DNA of 64,000 bases from Metopolophium dirhodum (lineage: Eukaryota; Arthropoda; Insecta; Hemiptera; Aphididae). Location: NCBI RefSeq assembly GCF_019925205.1, contig NC_083565.1, positions 22,348,241 to 22,412,240 of the forward strand. Reading direction: 5' to 3'. Below the pieces are notes generated by a model, which made no database searches, was not told the origin of the DNA, and worked only from the letters and a program-made list of their open reading frames with translations. Of this stretch, positions 1-62,154 are shown piece by piece. Position 1 is the stretch's first letter, and each line of letters opens with the position of its first letter. The position numbers were made by a program, and so were the translations under genes.

Positions 1-3000
1 ATAGTTTAATAAATTATCTAGATTATTTTGGTTTTGATATTTTTGCAGTAATCACTACCCCCATACGAAAATCAAACGACGCAACAATAATAGTCAAAAC
101 TAATATTATCGATTAAAACAGCGGCATAGTCAGGAATTTTCTTTGATGGGGCGAGGGAAGGGGTGATAATGTATTTGCGTATAGTGTACTACGCTGTGCT
201 ATACAAATTTGTATTTATATTTTATAACATACGTCATACTTAATCGTGATAGCCTATTAGTTATCCTTACCATTGGTTTAATAATACACTAATATAACTT
301 GAGTATTTGTATCCGTAGTACTGTAGTAGGTACTGTGAGAACAGATGTGCTCTTAGACCTTATTTCTTTGAAATCAATTAATTTACACTCATGTTAAAAA
401 CAGTAGAAAATGTAGTAATGTATTTTCATTTGAACTATGAAATATAATAATATTATTTCAACATTATCTAAAATTAAACAATAACCTATTTAACGCGTTA
501 ACGCCCGAAATATTGAAACGTGTGACAATTCATAGCTATAGAAAATGACTACCTATCTTTAACCGGAATTATATTTCGTACCATTTTGACTGATGTGCAA
601 AGATGTACCATATACTAAATAGTAAATACTGAATACTTTAGTATAAGAGAGCGCAATTATAGATGGCGCCTAAAATTTGTTCATTCTCACGCACGGTAGA
701 AATAATTTTTCTTAACATTTCAGGTGGAGGGGGAGGGTAAAATATTAAAATAATAATATTATATCTGATGAAGATACAATAATAATTAATCGTTTAGTAA
801 AAATTCAATTTTTTACAAAAGATTAGACCGGCTGGCCAATAGAATCTTAAATTATCAATTTTTGTAACCTAACCTCAAAAAGCACTCTATATCTCTCAAT
901 CTCTATCACTCTATCTCTCTCGTATATATTGAACGTTCTCTCTTCCCCAAAAAAGACCGCAACCTCTTACGAAGCCAGTATAGATTGGATAGGTCTTATA
1001 ATATCTTTGAGTACAGCTCATCATTGAGTGAATTTCCATTCATGACAGATCGTGGTACGTAATATTCTGTATAGACAAAAAACAATTCTGAACTAATTTT
1101 TCACAAAAACAAATCAAATTTATTATAATATCACTACAGCAGCTGATATTAACTTATAAGTAAATACCAATGGCGATGAGTATGAGTACCGTAGAAAATT
1201 AAAGTAAAAATAGGATCGTGGTATAAATAGATTAAAATAATCTAAACATTTTGAACGTTTTGTTGTATATACTAAATTAATAATACATAATAACGGACAT
1301 TTTTAAATCACTAAGTCATATTTTTTGAATTACAACAGAATAACTATTATCCTTATTTTTTGTTTAAGTATATATCCTGTTTTATAAAAATGTAAACATG
1401 AAATGTCTAAAAAAAAAATAGAATTTACATATTATTATTAGTATTTTTAATATTTTTTTAGATTGCTTTGAGAAAAATATAGGAGAAATCTTGTATTAAA
1501 TTCTCAAGTCAAAGGTGTTAAAGTAAAACATTTAAGGATTTTTGACTATAAAATAATTCATATTATTTTCGAATCAAAATCTTGGCCCTTGAATTTTATT
1601 ATGTAATTTCATACACTTTTTTCTATAGCTCGAATTTTTTATTGTTTTTTGTCCCCGTCCTATTCGAGTTTTTCACTACAGTATTGTGTTTTTGTTATAT
1701 AGTTGGTATGTAGACGATCCAACTTTTACGTAAACTATTCTATTTATTTTTTAATAATTCGGAATTGTAAGTTGCTAGGTATACATTACTATAATATTAT
1801 TAGAGTATTAGATGGACTTTCGGGGGAAATTAACATTAATTTGCATGGTTACGACACTGAGTCACATGATGCGGATAATATGATGGTAAAAGCATGTTGG
1901 TCACCTCCCCCCCCCCCCCCGCTTCACAACTAGGAAGTTATATATATTATTGTATAGGTTCAATAAGTACGTTAAATGTCAAAATGTCTGTATAATATTA
2001 AGGTATATATTCAGTAAGACGTCTATCAGATGATTTAGATTCAATGAGTAAAATCTAATGACGAATTTTGATAGTTCTTCGATCATTATTTTTCTATTTA
2101 ATTAATTTAAATACTGAGCTAAAAATGAATAAACTTGTAATCAGTTATTCGTCTAAAAATGTCATTTAAAAGGACGCCTACACCCGCGTGTGTTGTCTCC
2201 CCGTCTTACAAACACATAAGTCATAACAAATAAAAAGTAGCAAATTGTACGTATCTTTAATAATCCATTATTTAACTCTGTTATATTTAATATTACAGCA
2301 GTGGATGGACCTCAAATTTAAAGTTAAGTATTTTATCTAAGGAATCTCAAGAGTTTTTTTTTTTTAAATTTTAAGACGAGTTTAAAAATGAGTGTTTAAA
2401 ATGTACAAACAAATAACAATTTACGATTTTCAAACTCCTAGTTTTTATCCTAGTACTTATTAGTTAACTCCTAGTAGTTTATAAATTATAAGTGTTTATA
2501 TGAGCGGAGTAGTGGACCAACATTCCGCGCGGTACCCCTGTTCCACTCCGCACAGCTAAACCTTAAATATCTATAACCCCCATAAACTACTCGTCCAAAA
2601 TTCGATTTTCGTACATCAAAGTAGGTAGTTGGCTATTCCAAAAAGAAAACAATTTGACATTGGAATAAGAAATTAAAAATACATGTCGTCGTATAGTAGG
2701 TACTTAAAACATTACAAATATTATACACTAAAAAAAATAGTTTTTTTACGACTTGAAATATTATTGTGTGATATTAATATTTTTAAAAACTTTAATGGTT
2801 TTTGAAAAAAATGAGTGTCTCGCGTTAAAAGGATCCGGTATTATAATGTTTAGAAGTTATCTAGCCAGTAGGTAGTTATACATATTATAGTGTTATATAT
2901 GTACCGTAATACATATAATAGTTATGACTATATAGTATTATATCACTATATAATATACAATATGAATACGCAGCGTAACTGGCGATGGTGGGTTACTCAC

Positions 3001-3049
3001 ACGAGTGTGTGTGTGTGTGTGTAAATGTGCGCGCGCGCGCGCGCGCCCC
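1..3049. other. AT-rich upstream region, no gene seen
   Basis: No supported open frame or RNA gene. Contains a poly-C run at 1907-1920, a hairpin-forming GC-richer patch at 2504-2552 and a short GT/GC dinucleotide tract just before the CpG island (3005-3046). Short open frames have no family resemblance. Confidence 0.6.
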
Positions 3050-3720
3050 CGTGTTTAATAAAGTGCGGCGCGCGCGATTTCTTTTCTTTTTCACCCTCTG
3101 TCCGCCGCGCGCGTATTGACGTAACGCGGAAAAAGGTCAAGTAGTAACGGTTGTTACCGGAACAGCGGCGGCGGTGGCGGCGGTTACGGCCAAAAGAGTA
3201 CGACGACGACGACGACTACGACGACTACGAGCTCGCTGCCACCGCCGGGCCATTCAAAGGTGTGTGTGCGCAAAAAAATCAGCCAGTGCGACGCGCGCGC
3301 GGACCGGCAACGTGGCGGCAGTGGCGGTGGCGGTGGCGGCTCCAGCGGCGGAGACTCTCCCTTTCATCGGCGTCGGTGGGCCGGGGGACGGTATATCGAC
3401 TCGAACTTGGTTAGTGGGACGGGTTTATCGTCCGTGACGTAATAACAACCGTGACTCGGCGGGCAGTGACGTCACGGACGCCGCCGCGAGCTGAGGCCAC
3501 CGCCGCGGAGCGCATCGATCGCCAGTGTTTCGCCCGGCCCGCCGCGGCGGACATTGCTATCGCCGCTTTTTGCCGCCGCCGCCATCTCCACCGCGGCGGC
3601 ACCCGCGGCAACGCGCCAGCTACCGTTTTGCGGCGTAGCAGCACGACCGGCTGGTCTGTCGGTCAGTGGTCTTGCTCTGAATACGCGACGCGTGTGTTAT
3701 TTTATGCTATATAGGATTCT
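3050..3720 (+). promoter_or_regulatory. CpG-rich island with CRE sites: probable cac promoter / 5' UTR region
   Basis: About 670 bp dense in CG and GCC/GCG triplets, unlike the AT-rich DNA around it. It holds a perfect cAMP-response palindrome TGACGTCA (3467-3474) and two TGACGTAA variants (3117-3124, 3435-3442). TCAGT, an arthropod initiator-like word, occurs near 3663. Overlapping open frames exist in several phases, but all are low-complexity R/A/G-rich and none starts convincingly with ATG, so I read this as promoter plus non-coding first exon. It lies 6 kb upstream of the first recognised coding exon on the same strand. Inference: the transcription start of the neuronal channel gene is here. 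A promoter of a different gene is possible. Confidence 0.5.
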
Positions 3721-4461
3721 ATGGTATATATAGAAAACGCATCCGCGAGGGTTTTGTAGGCATTTTTTCGGGGGTTGGTATAGAGGGGAGGGAGTAGGTT
3801 TTAAATATCTTGAAATTGGTATGTTAACAATATAATATTATAAAATATGTAGCGGTATTCGGCACCTAGGCGTGTAGTCTAGACTCTAGGCGATGCAGTG
3901 GTTTTGAGTGACCTGGTTGTACTAGGTCAAAAATTGACAAAGCAATCACACCTAGGTATCATACCTATTATATATATATTTACTGCAAGGCTTTGAGACA
4001 ACCGGGTTGTGTAGTTACTTGTATATGTTTGGCAACCATTTATGAACTTTTATTAACTTACCGTCTTCGGTTAACAATAATCTCGCTGATAAGGATTGTA
4101 AATCATACCGTAATATAATCAAAAAAAAAAAAACCATAGCACGCTACTCGATAGTTTTTGTATGTCTTTTCATTTCATTATTATATAATTATAATAAGAC
4201 AAACCTATAATCACTTAAGGTCTTAGTATTTACTATACATATGTATTTTGAACAATTAATTGAACTGTTTAGGAACTTTAATTCCACCAACAAGAAGCAC
4301 AACCTTAACGGTAAATTTAAAAAAATTAAAAAAAAAAAATTTGTTAATAAGTAACCATCTCAATAAAAACGTCTATTTTGCAAAATCGCTTAAAAAAAAT
4401 CGGTTAGACAAATAAATTTAAAAATATATATATAATATATTAATTTATATCTACCTACAAG
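3721..4461. other. AT-rich non-coding, probably intron or 5' flank
   Basis: Follows the CpG island. I see no coding exon or RNA gene here, only short A/T runs. Confidence 0.5.
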
Positions 4462-4737
4462 CAGAGATTGAAACCGATATTGGATAGGTACCGATTTTGA
4501 AACCGGTTAAAACCGTTATAAACCAAAATCGATACCGAAACCGAAAATAAAATCAATACCGGTAATCAAAACCGAAATTGAGATGGACAAAAATAAAAAC
4601 CAGTATTCAAAACCAAAAACGAAATCAGAAAAAATAAATACCAATATCCGAACCAGAAATCAATATCGGAAAAAATAAATACTGATAACCAAAACCAAAA
4701 TCTAAATAGGAAAAAATATTTTCGGTTTCAAGCCCTG
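4462..4737. mobile_element. hAT-like MITE, 276 bp
   Basis: Ends are inverted: left CAGAGATTGAAACCGA, right TCGGTTTCAAGCCCTG. Flanking 8-mers CCTACAAG and CCCACAAT match at six of eight positions, the size expected for hAT target-site duplication. The interior is a degenerate array of an ACCGAAAA-like word. No coding capacity. Confidence 0.65.
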
Positions 4738-4894
4738 CCCACAATTATTGCTGTAGTGCTGTACAGCATTCGAAACTTTTGGTGTTATACCGAAAAAGTG
4801 CATGATATTTGAGCAACCGATTTGGTGAAAGTTCCATCGCCAAAACATGGTTAATATTATTAAATAATAAATAATCCATCGATTTGCGGTCTCA

Positions 4895-4930
<36 letters not shown>

Positions 4931-7900
4931 CGACTAGAATTGTACTCATGTCTTACACGATGTGCTTAATAGAAAGATAAAATATTTCACAGTGATGGGC
5001 GTGCCCCTGGGCACCTTAATTGTACCAAGACCGTGAGTACCTATTCCTTATAGACTATAGTAAAACCATATACCACGACTACGCAATACACACAATTAAT
5101 GGCTTGAGATATCGGTCAGTTAAATTAAGCTTTCAAAAGAAATAAGATGAAAACCGTATGCAGTGTGCACATATTATTATTATTATTAACATTATTAAAT
5201 ACCCATGAGTTATTTCCCATAACTTTTCTGGTCTAAACGTATACGCCATAATGCCATGATATGATACAACATACAATATAATATATTATTCTATATTAAT
5301 TGAAAATGTGCAGACCATCCCTGTCAAAACAATTCACCCCTCGGACCGTAACGATTTCCGGCGAGTCCTGTGCCGAGAGATTAAAAATACCCCTACAGAC
5401 AACCGTGGTTTTTCGGTCCTCTACAGATTCCTGATTGCGTAGGACGTCCACGACAAAACTGTGTCGATTGTCTCCTCGTATTTATTATTGACCACTTCAC
5501 GTATTAAATAGGTACATAGTGTCTATTGTACCCAATCGGTCGAAAGTAAACAGTTTTGAATACAAAAATAATTATTACCTATTTTAGAACTTGTATTTTT
5601 TTTACAATTCATACATCGCGATATCCTATATATAGAAAAGCGACTGCGTCATATTCAGCGTGATTTTTTACTTACTGCAGTCAGTCTGGTAAATGATTAC
5701 TGAAAAATACATTTTATTAAGTCGATTTTTTATATAAACAGTATTACCGTTCTTCCGTTAGTCGTTATTATTGTACATGATATTGTTTAAATATTACAAT
5801 GAGGCCGCTTTACTGATGAAGTTTTAATTTTTAAAATATGAATACACTACCGCATTGCTCAAGCAAGGATTATTTTGTTTTTATTTAGATACTCATCTCA
5901 GTGAAATTTACATCACTATGATGTAACTATTTATTTTTCTATGTAATAAATTATACTCGAGTCGAAACATGAAAAATAACTTTAAATCTAATTATTGTTA
6001 TGACGTATTAGTCACTTACTAATCACTTCAAAAATATATATTATAATATTATTATAAAATATTAATAAATAATAAATTATAACTTTTTTTTTCGTTTGCA
6101 TTAATATTATGCATTTGTATCGATTTTTCGTTTTTAATCCGGTTTGTTGCAAATGAGCCGTGCCATAAGTTGTTTCACTTAGGCAATAATACTTGGTGGT
6201 ACTTGATTAATATTTTTTATTTCTTGAACCGTATGCAGACAAACTGCATGGATGCAAGGTTTTTGAATAGAGATTTGAGGATAACATATAATGCTTCGTA
6301 TAACTCGTGTAACGTCTACTTGCTTTAAGTACAAACAGTTTTTTTTATTTCTTTTTAATGAACCGTGTTTAATATCTTTTGACGCATCGTGAAATAAAGT
6401 TGATTATGAGTCACGTTGACGACTAGCGAACTATTCAGCTTTTAAACTACGTGATAAAACTTACATTTTTAAATGAATACCATTCACATAGTGTACACTC
6501 GCTCGTGTATGGGTGTAAGTTATTATATTAAGTACATGTGCATACAGAATGTCGCAAGACGCCTGTCCTTTTTTCGAGTGGAGGGATTATGTAAACTTCA
6601 TTTTCACATCCCGAAAACCCAAGCTCAAACGCTATAATATCGGACACTCTGTAGACTGACTAATTGTAAGTTGTAATCATAATTATTATTGTCTCAGAGA
6701 ATAAAGATGTCACGTTCACCGGGGTGCTATAAAAAGATCCGTGATTACGGAGTAAAAAATCTTTTTAATGCTATATGAAAATAAAAAAAACCGGTTATTT
6801 TGTAATTGTTACACCAGGGAAATATTAAGTGCGTATTATATAATAATAATATAATGTTTATACACAACATGATAATTGAAACGACTTAATTCGTTTGCGC
6901 GTGTTTTAACCATATTGTCGCTAAAAATAAAAATATAAGTTAATCAATGGGTATAATGTGTACGACCACGATTATTATATTATGGTCGCTTAATTGTATA
7001 TAAACATTATTACGCGGTCAATGTCCATGTGACTTATTTCCCACACCAATAATATTCTACCGTCAATCATAGTTGTATAATATTCAATTTGTTACTGTAA
7101 ACGATGGATTTAACATCAAACATTATTTAATTATCTAGACAAAATGAATACAAATATATTTAATATATTACCTATGTATATACGATACGGTGATTGTGTT
7201 ATATATTTTTTTCGTCAAATAATTTAATTTATCAGTCCTACTAGATGCCCCCCTTTCCAACTCATTACTATTTTTTAAAGACTCGTTTCACGAATTAATA
7301 ATTGTCACCGTACAATGCTACAGTGTATACAATTATTTTATAATATGTACATAAATATAAAGGTGCCCACGAAGATTTACTGAAATAATTAAAATAAATG
7401 AAATTAATACAAAATTGGTGCATTCGATGTTTGGAATTTGATAAATCCATTGTATTATAATCGTATAGGTATTACGTTCACGTACATTATACAATCATCT
7501 GAAAAAAACGAACGAAAAAAAATGTAATTAAATTAATTTAGAAATCTAAAAGTTAGGTACTATGTAAAATTTGTTTTTATTATATTATACTATTTATAAT
7601 ATATATCTTTCCAATTTTCTATTGTCCAATGAATTACAAATAAGATGTTTACATAATATTGTTGTTAGCTTTCAATAATCGTATTACATCAAAGGCTAAA
7701 AAAATGGTTAGGAAAACGTCGTATAATAAAATACTAAAGATGGTAATTTATGAATGCCTTAACTATAATATACAATATATACCTACCTACATACTTGGGG
7801 ATAACATGAATATAGGTCATAGGCATTATATTGCATAAAATATGTATGAAAGATGACTCAGGATAGGTAACGAAAGTACCTATATATCGTACCTAATATT

Positions 7901-9649
7901 ATGCTGGGAGATAAAAAAAATATATGTTTATGTATTTTGTTTCGTATCAAACAACTAAGTAAAAAGCTCCAACGGTGGAAACTAATATAATATTTTGGTG
8001 GTACCTATTTAATTGTTTTTTTATTAAAAATATTGTTTGATCCTGGATCTTGATCTAAGGACAAAGAAAAGCCCAACTATCTGATCCGATTGAAAAAACA
8101 TCATATGCACACCATCATTGTTATTGATTATTATAAATTATATATTATCTAATTAGTACCACGGGAAGAAAGAAAAGAGTAAAAATAATGCTCATTAGTC
8201 ATTAGACACCCAAGTTTTGTGCCACAAAAAAAAAAACGAAATACCTGTCTTATCGCACACGATTTTCAAAGTCTTCATGTTAAATAATATAGGAGAATAA
8301 AATTGAACGTTATATCAATATTATAAGAGAAAGAGAGAGAGAGAGAGAGAGAGATAAAGAGTAAACATAATAAATTGATTTTTCAAAAAATACGATGAAA
8401 TGTTAAATTGTTATTAAAGTCAAGTTTGTAAGTCACAGTTTGTTTTTTTAATTCGCGATTTGTACGTTTTGTTTCTTTGTCGGTAAATCCATATTATTGA
8501 AATACATTTTCAGTGCTATGGTCGTATAGATGTAATAGGTACGCGAGTGTTACAAAGGTTCTGCAGATTGCATGCAATAGGGCGTATCGATTTCCTCCCG
8601 TTCAACCGCCAATAATAATAACTGTACGTTTTACGAAAACAAACTGCCACGGTTCTTAATGGATTTTGTTCAATTATTTTTATCGTTTTCTGAAAATGTA
8701 ATATACTTTAAGTCTGTCTAAAATCGATTTCATTTGTCGTCTATGATGTCTGTTTATATGAAAACAATTATTAGTATTATTATTATTATTATTATTATAT
8801 TTACACTAAATGAATAGTACCCACAATAAACTGCAGAGCGTGTGGGATTCGTTTGTTATTAAAGTAATAAACTCGATAGTAATCATTTCTAGTATATTAT
8901 ATATTTTTCTAAAACTGTTTTCAAGAATTTGTCGATTTTTTCGACGACTCGGGTAGGGTAGTCCGACTACGAAAGTTTTGTTCTTACATTTTTAGCATAT
9001 CGTCTGGCGAGAACGAAAAATCACCGCAAGACGAAATTCATATTGTTATGAGGAGATTGATTTTGAAATTCAAAATATATAATATTGTGACAAAATATAT
9101 TATATAAGGTATACTTTTGTCTTATAATTATTACAGCTATAGGTACATTTCCATTCTCTAGTGTCTCATTAATTGTCACGACGTTTTTATCGACGATACG
9201 ACACTTGACAACACGAACGTCTACCAATAACTAAGTCGAGTTTTTAAGAACTTGAAGGAATATTGATCTTTGCCCCTGCATTTCAATGTGTACATTACAC
9301 TTTTTTTATAACTCGAATTTTCGATGGTTAGTTTTTTTTTTTAACCCGACCGATTTCAGTTATTGCAGAGGTTCTACTCTGTATACAATTATATACTTGG
9401 GTACTTTTAACACCATACGACTTGTATATTAGAAACGATTACGTACAATAACCTATTAAAGGTACGACAAATTTTTGTCAGTGCTGCGCATCTCACACCA
9501 ACGACCCGGTGTTAGCGTTATCACGTGGTTCTCAACGCGCCAATCGCATCATTCATGAATCACTATGCGCAATATTTTACGAAATATACACAGTGAAATT
9601 AATCCACACATATTATTTATATTGGACGTCTTGTTTGCCGTTTGTATAG
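4738..9649. other. AT-rich non-coding, probable 5' intron
   Basis: No coding exon recognised. Contains ATT microsatellites (4897-4928, 8774-8800) and a GA tract (8325-8354). If transcription starts in the CpG island, this is the first intron of cac. Confidence 0.5.
8325..8354. repeat. (GA)n microsatellite
   Basis: About 30 bp of near-perfect GA dinucleotides, upstream of the first coding exon. Confidence 0.9.
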
Positions 9650-9722
9650 GTTGGCGGCGGAGAAGGAAGTCGCTGCGGCCGCGGGACGTGACTGCATCGG
9701 GTCGGCGGGAACATCCGCCGGC

Positions 9723-57833
<48,111 letters not shown>

Positions 57834-59083
57834 CCCTTGCTGTCTGGTAGTGGCCGTCGCCGCCGCCATAGCAGCAACAGCAGCAGCAGTAGCAGCGACG
57901 ACGACGACGACGATAGACTTTGCTGCAGCAGCCGCCAACGACGACCGCGGCGACGACTGCCGCAACGACGGAAAACGACGGTCGTCAGATCGTTTCGGTC
58001 GCCCGCAACGTCACGGTCACCTCGGCCGACGACCGCTGCCGCGTCGTCCTGCTCGTCGTCTTCATCGTCGTCGCTGTTGGACTACTCCTCACGTTCTGTT
58101 GCGCCGCTGTCGCCGCCGCCGAACAAGCAGCAGCAGCAGCATTAGCCGCCGCTGCCACCGCCCAAATTTATAAATATTAACATAATATATTATTATTATT
58201 ATTATTACCTAATTATTATTATTATTAATAACTATTTCCCGAACTATAAAGATAAGAAAAACACACGGCTCGTTATTTTGCGCGTATACTCTCGTCGTCG
58301 TTTTTTCGTTTTGAATTTTTTTAAATATATTGATTTTTAACGTATGCGTGCAGTCTCATCTCAACGGTGTGGCTAACATTTTGTTAAGAGGTCGATAATA
58401 ATATGATATTATATTATATTATATTTAGTGGATAAATAATATTATATTTCCGCAAAGTGTTGGTTTTTGTTTTGTTTTGTTTTGTTTTATAATCTCATGA
58501 ACGTATTTTTTATCGTAATATACAATAAAACAATAATAATAATTGTATTACAATCGTCGCGCAGTTTCCGTACATTCAGATTATAACATATTATAACATG
58601 TTCGTGTGTAGGTACATAATAATATACGTTTATATTATTATTTATGCATACATTTTTTTTTATGGCCGGACATTCCCTTCTTTTCACTCAGTAGTCCCTA
58701 CAACCTTACAACAACCCTTTCACACACACGAATGCCACCGATCACAATAATATAATAAAACTCACCGTCGTCGTGTTCACCCACACACCCACACATCGCA
58801 AGCGTCTCTTAATATATTATTATTATTATGATTATTATTATCATCATCATGTGGTCGTGTCTCGTTATTTTATTATATCGCTCTACTCTTTACAATCATA
58901 ATATATTACACACAACAAACACACACATACACACTCACACAACAATATCGAATTATATTATACTACTATTATTATCGATCTGTTGAATTAAAATAATTAA
59001 AGTTTAAAAACTAAATAATAATAATCGTTGTAAATAACATCCCTCTCCCCCGCAATCCACGTGAATAAAATCTAATTGTATAT
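57834..59083 (+). other. cac: probable cac 3' UTR, proximal part
   Basis: The first 300 bp continue the GC-rich CAG/GTC/GCC triplet character of the last exon but lie after the stop. From about 58180 the sequence is AT-rich. An AATAAA lies at 59064-59069. The polyadenylation site cannot be fixed from sequence alone. Confidence 0.5.
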
Positions 59084-59369
59084 AATATTATACTATGGGG
59101 GACGGAGTGGCCGACCCGGGTTCGATACCTCGGCCGCGGGCGGCATTTTTCTTCGGGCAAGTCACGGTGTCCGGAGAACAAGTTCCACCATCCCCCCCCC
59201 CCCCAGGGCACGGCAGAAACCCACGGGTACCCCATTAGAAATTCTGCCAAAACACAACACACACGTGTACCAACCTACCTAATTTAAAAACCTATAGTGC
59301 CCTCCTCCACACCCAATGGCCTATGTTGCCGCGGGTTACCCAATAAAAAAAAAAAAATATTATACTATG
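59084..59369 (+). mobile_element. tRNA-derived SINE with 14-bp target duplication
   Basis: Body about 59098-59355. The head contains GACGGAGTGGCCGA (A-box-like) and GGTTCGATACC (close to the pol III B-box GGTTCGANTCC), then an unrelated body with a C-run, then a poly-A tail at about 59345-59357. Identical flanks AATATTATACTATG occur at 59084-59097 and 59356-59369. These are the marks of LINE-driven retroposition. Inserted just downstream of an AATAAA in the cac 3' region. Confidence 0.85.
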
Positions 59370-61250
59370 TAATATTATTATTATTATTGCTTATTTCGTC
59401 GCCGTACACATATTATATAAATTATGAAATGCGTTATAGGTAATTGAATACGAGATAAATATATATATTTTTAAAAAAAAAATCGCCTTTACATTTGCAT
59501 AATTATTATATTATTTTTATCGCTTTTAATTTTTCTTTTCCAAAATATCTATACAAACCGTTACGACGTCGATCAAATACGTAATATTTTGGAATAAATC
59601 TATTGGATTTCTCCACCCCCTTTCCTCCACGGCTCTCGGTATCGATTGTTGTAACCCAACTCAACCTAACGTGCGTGCAGTACTTTCGCGGTTCTCACAC
59701 TTTCGATACCCAGGTACCTAACTATCTTAACGTTTTCAAGTAATTCATTATAATTTATAACACACACGCTCAATGTAGGTACTAAAATAATAACAATATA
59801 TCATATTGTGTAGCTGCAACGCGAACAGTTACTCTAATTTTTTTTGTCGTCCGATATATACGTTTTGAAAAAACTACGAGTGTAGTGTATAACCACTGGC
59901 GGCTTTTTTTCGGCAATAAAATTTAATGACGTTAAATTTTTTTTTCTCAAAATTGCGCATTCAAAGGGCACCCGACCTCTTTTTTGTGATCTTATGGTCT
60001 GTGATTATATTATTTTCTTAACATTTTTTTTTCACGACATAATATTATATAGTTGTATTGTATTCGTTGTGTATATGAACGATGATAATACGATGCTTTA
60101 CCTGTTAAATTATAATTCCATTGAATCCTTAAACATCTTTATTTTAGTTTTTTTTAAATATTTGTCGTAACAAAATAATAACATGTTCATTGTACAAAAT
60201 GTCGCTTATTATATTTAGTACCTATACCTATTATATTATCAGCTACCAGCAGTGCACTGTAATTTAATATTATATTGTTAATTTTCCGGAAATTCGAAAA
60301 ACGAACACGACGAGACATGTCTTCTTCTGCAGTATCGATAATATTATGACGACAAGGGGATGTCCGCGACATTGTTTTCCGTATCGTATTCGAGATAAAA
60401 AAAAAATAATAACCATATTCTCGTCTCATCACGGAACGGACAAAGCGAAAAACAATAATAATATTATTTATTTAAAAACACTAATATTATTAATATTGTA
60501 CGACACTTCGGTCGCTAAGCAAACGTCATAGACACAACTATTGATATTTACGATTTAGGGGTTGAATTTTCCGAACCGATTGAGACGTCGGATTTCATCA
60601 GCAGCTGTGTACGTTCATCTTAATCCGAATTTCGCTTTGCCTAAAAGTACAAAAAGCGCTAATCTCGGCAATACGCGTTATCGTTTTCTCCGTTTTGTTT
60701 AAGTATACTAATTATATTGTACCCATTATAATCACATTATCATCTGAAAACGCTTTCGTAGACACAGGTTTCACAATCGTCGCGAATTTCTCTAATTGTA
60801 TTTTGTGTGTGTGTATGTTTAATTATACCGCATAATAATATATTATTATATTTCGTGGTTTCTTCGTTTTGTACTTTTGGAGCGTTTATTATGTTGTTCA
60901 GTATACTCTATATAATAATATTATTATTATTATAATTATTATATTATACAATATTATGCGACTTTATGTTGCGTGCGATCGTGTAGGCAACTATGTTGTA
61001 CCTTATATTATTATGTTCTGTTATATATTTCGTGTTTCTCTTTTGTACAATAATATTGTTCCGTTTCGTTTAATTTGTTGTCAATCGTTCCATCTCGTGC
61101 GGTTTCGGAAACGTAGGTTTTATAAACCATGTACTCATAATAATATATTTCTCGTATATATTGTTTCTATATATTTTCAATTATTAAGTTTGTTTGTTCC
61201 CTCTCCTCGTCTATAGTCTACCAATGACATCCACACACCCGTCCATCCAG

Positions 61251-61279
<29 letters not shown>
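61251..61279. repeat. (AC)n microsatellite
   Basis: About 29 bp of AC dinucleotides in the 3' flank. Confidence 0.9.
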
Positions 61280-61284
<5 letters not shown>

Positions 61285-62130
61285 ACGTGCACACAAACCA
61301 CATATAAATACGACATATTATATACAGGTTTATGGTTTAAGCGAAGCCACCTATATAGGTACCTGTGCCTACCCGTTTGAAAGACACGATTTTATTTCGG
61401 ACAAGATTGGACACAACCTCCTCACGTATACCATGTTATGATATAGTATTATGTATATAGTTAAGAGTAAAGTAATACCTCAATCGTGCCTACCTAATAA
61501 AATGTGACGATATAATATTGTCGTTGACGAATTCGCAAACATCCCCCATGGAAAGACCGCATTTTATCGATACTTGAAGAACATATTATAATAATATTAT
61601 CATAATATTAATACCTCGGTGGTTTCATTTGAATTTCTCTCCCATTTTCTTTCCGTGTTGGTCATAACTCTTAATAATAAAGTTGGCACGTATAGCTTTG
61701 ATCTCTGGTATACAGGGGCCATCCCTCGTACGAGATTATGTACCTACCCGCGGCCTCATAAATCGTAAGTCAAGACCTGTACGTATAATATGATACGACC
61801 GCGTGCATGCCAAAGTGCAGAGCCGTCTACATAATACTATATGACGTAATAGTATAATAACATATTGTGTGTGTGTGTGTGTTCGAAAACCAATAAATCG
61901 AATTAGAACTTTTGACTAGTATTTTTAAAAACAATCGTAAATCGATTTCGATCCACGTACGCACGCTAGGCCGAGTATATTATAATATTTTGTATTATTT
62001 TATACACGTAAAAATATTAAATAAAATAGACATGATAGTATAATATTATACTGCATAATATTTTATATTATTATGATATGTATATGTTATCTTTCTCTCT
62101 CATAATCCTCTCTTTATCTTACTCTCTGTG

Positions 62131-62154
62131 TCTCTCTCTCTCTCTCTCTCTCTC
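62131..62154. repeat. (TC)n microsatellite
   Basis: 24 bp of TC dinucleotides in the 3' flank. Confidence 0.9.

Noticed and set aside
3151..3714. Overlapping Arg/Ala-rich open frames in the CpG island
   Set aside because: Low-complexity, no ATG in good context, open in several frames at once; explained by GC composition.
59098..59170. Possible tRNA gene
   Set aside because: Only box-like elements are present, without a cloverleaf; the poly-A tail and target duplication make it a SINE head.
59898..59990. CACTGGCGGC... as another hAT end
   Set aside because: Only a short resemblance, with no paired terminus or duplication.
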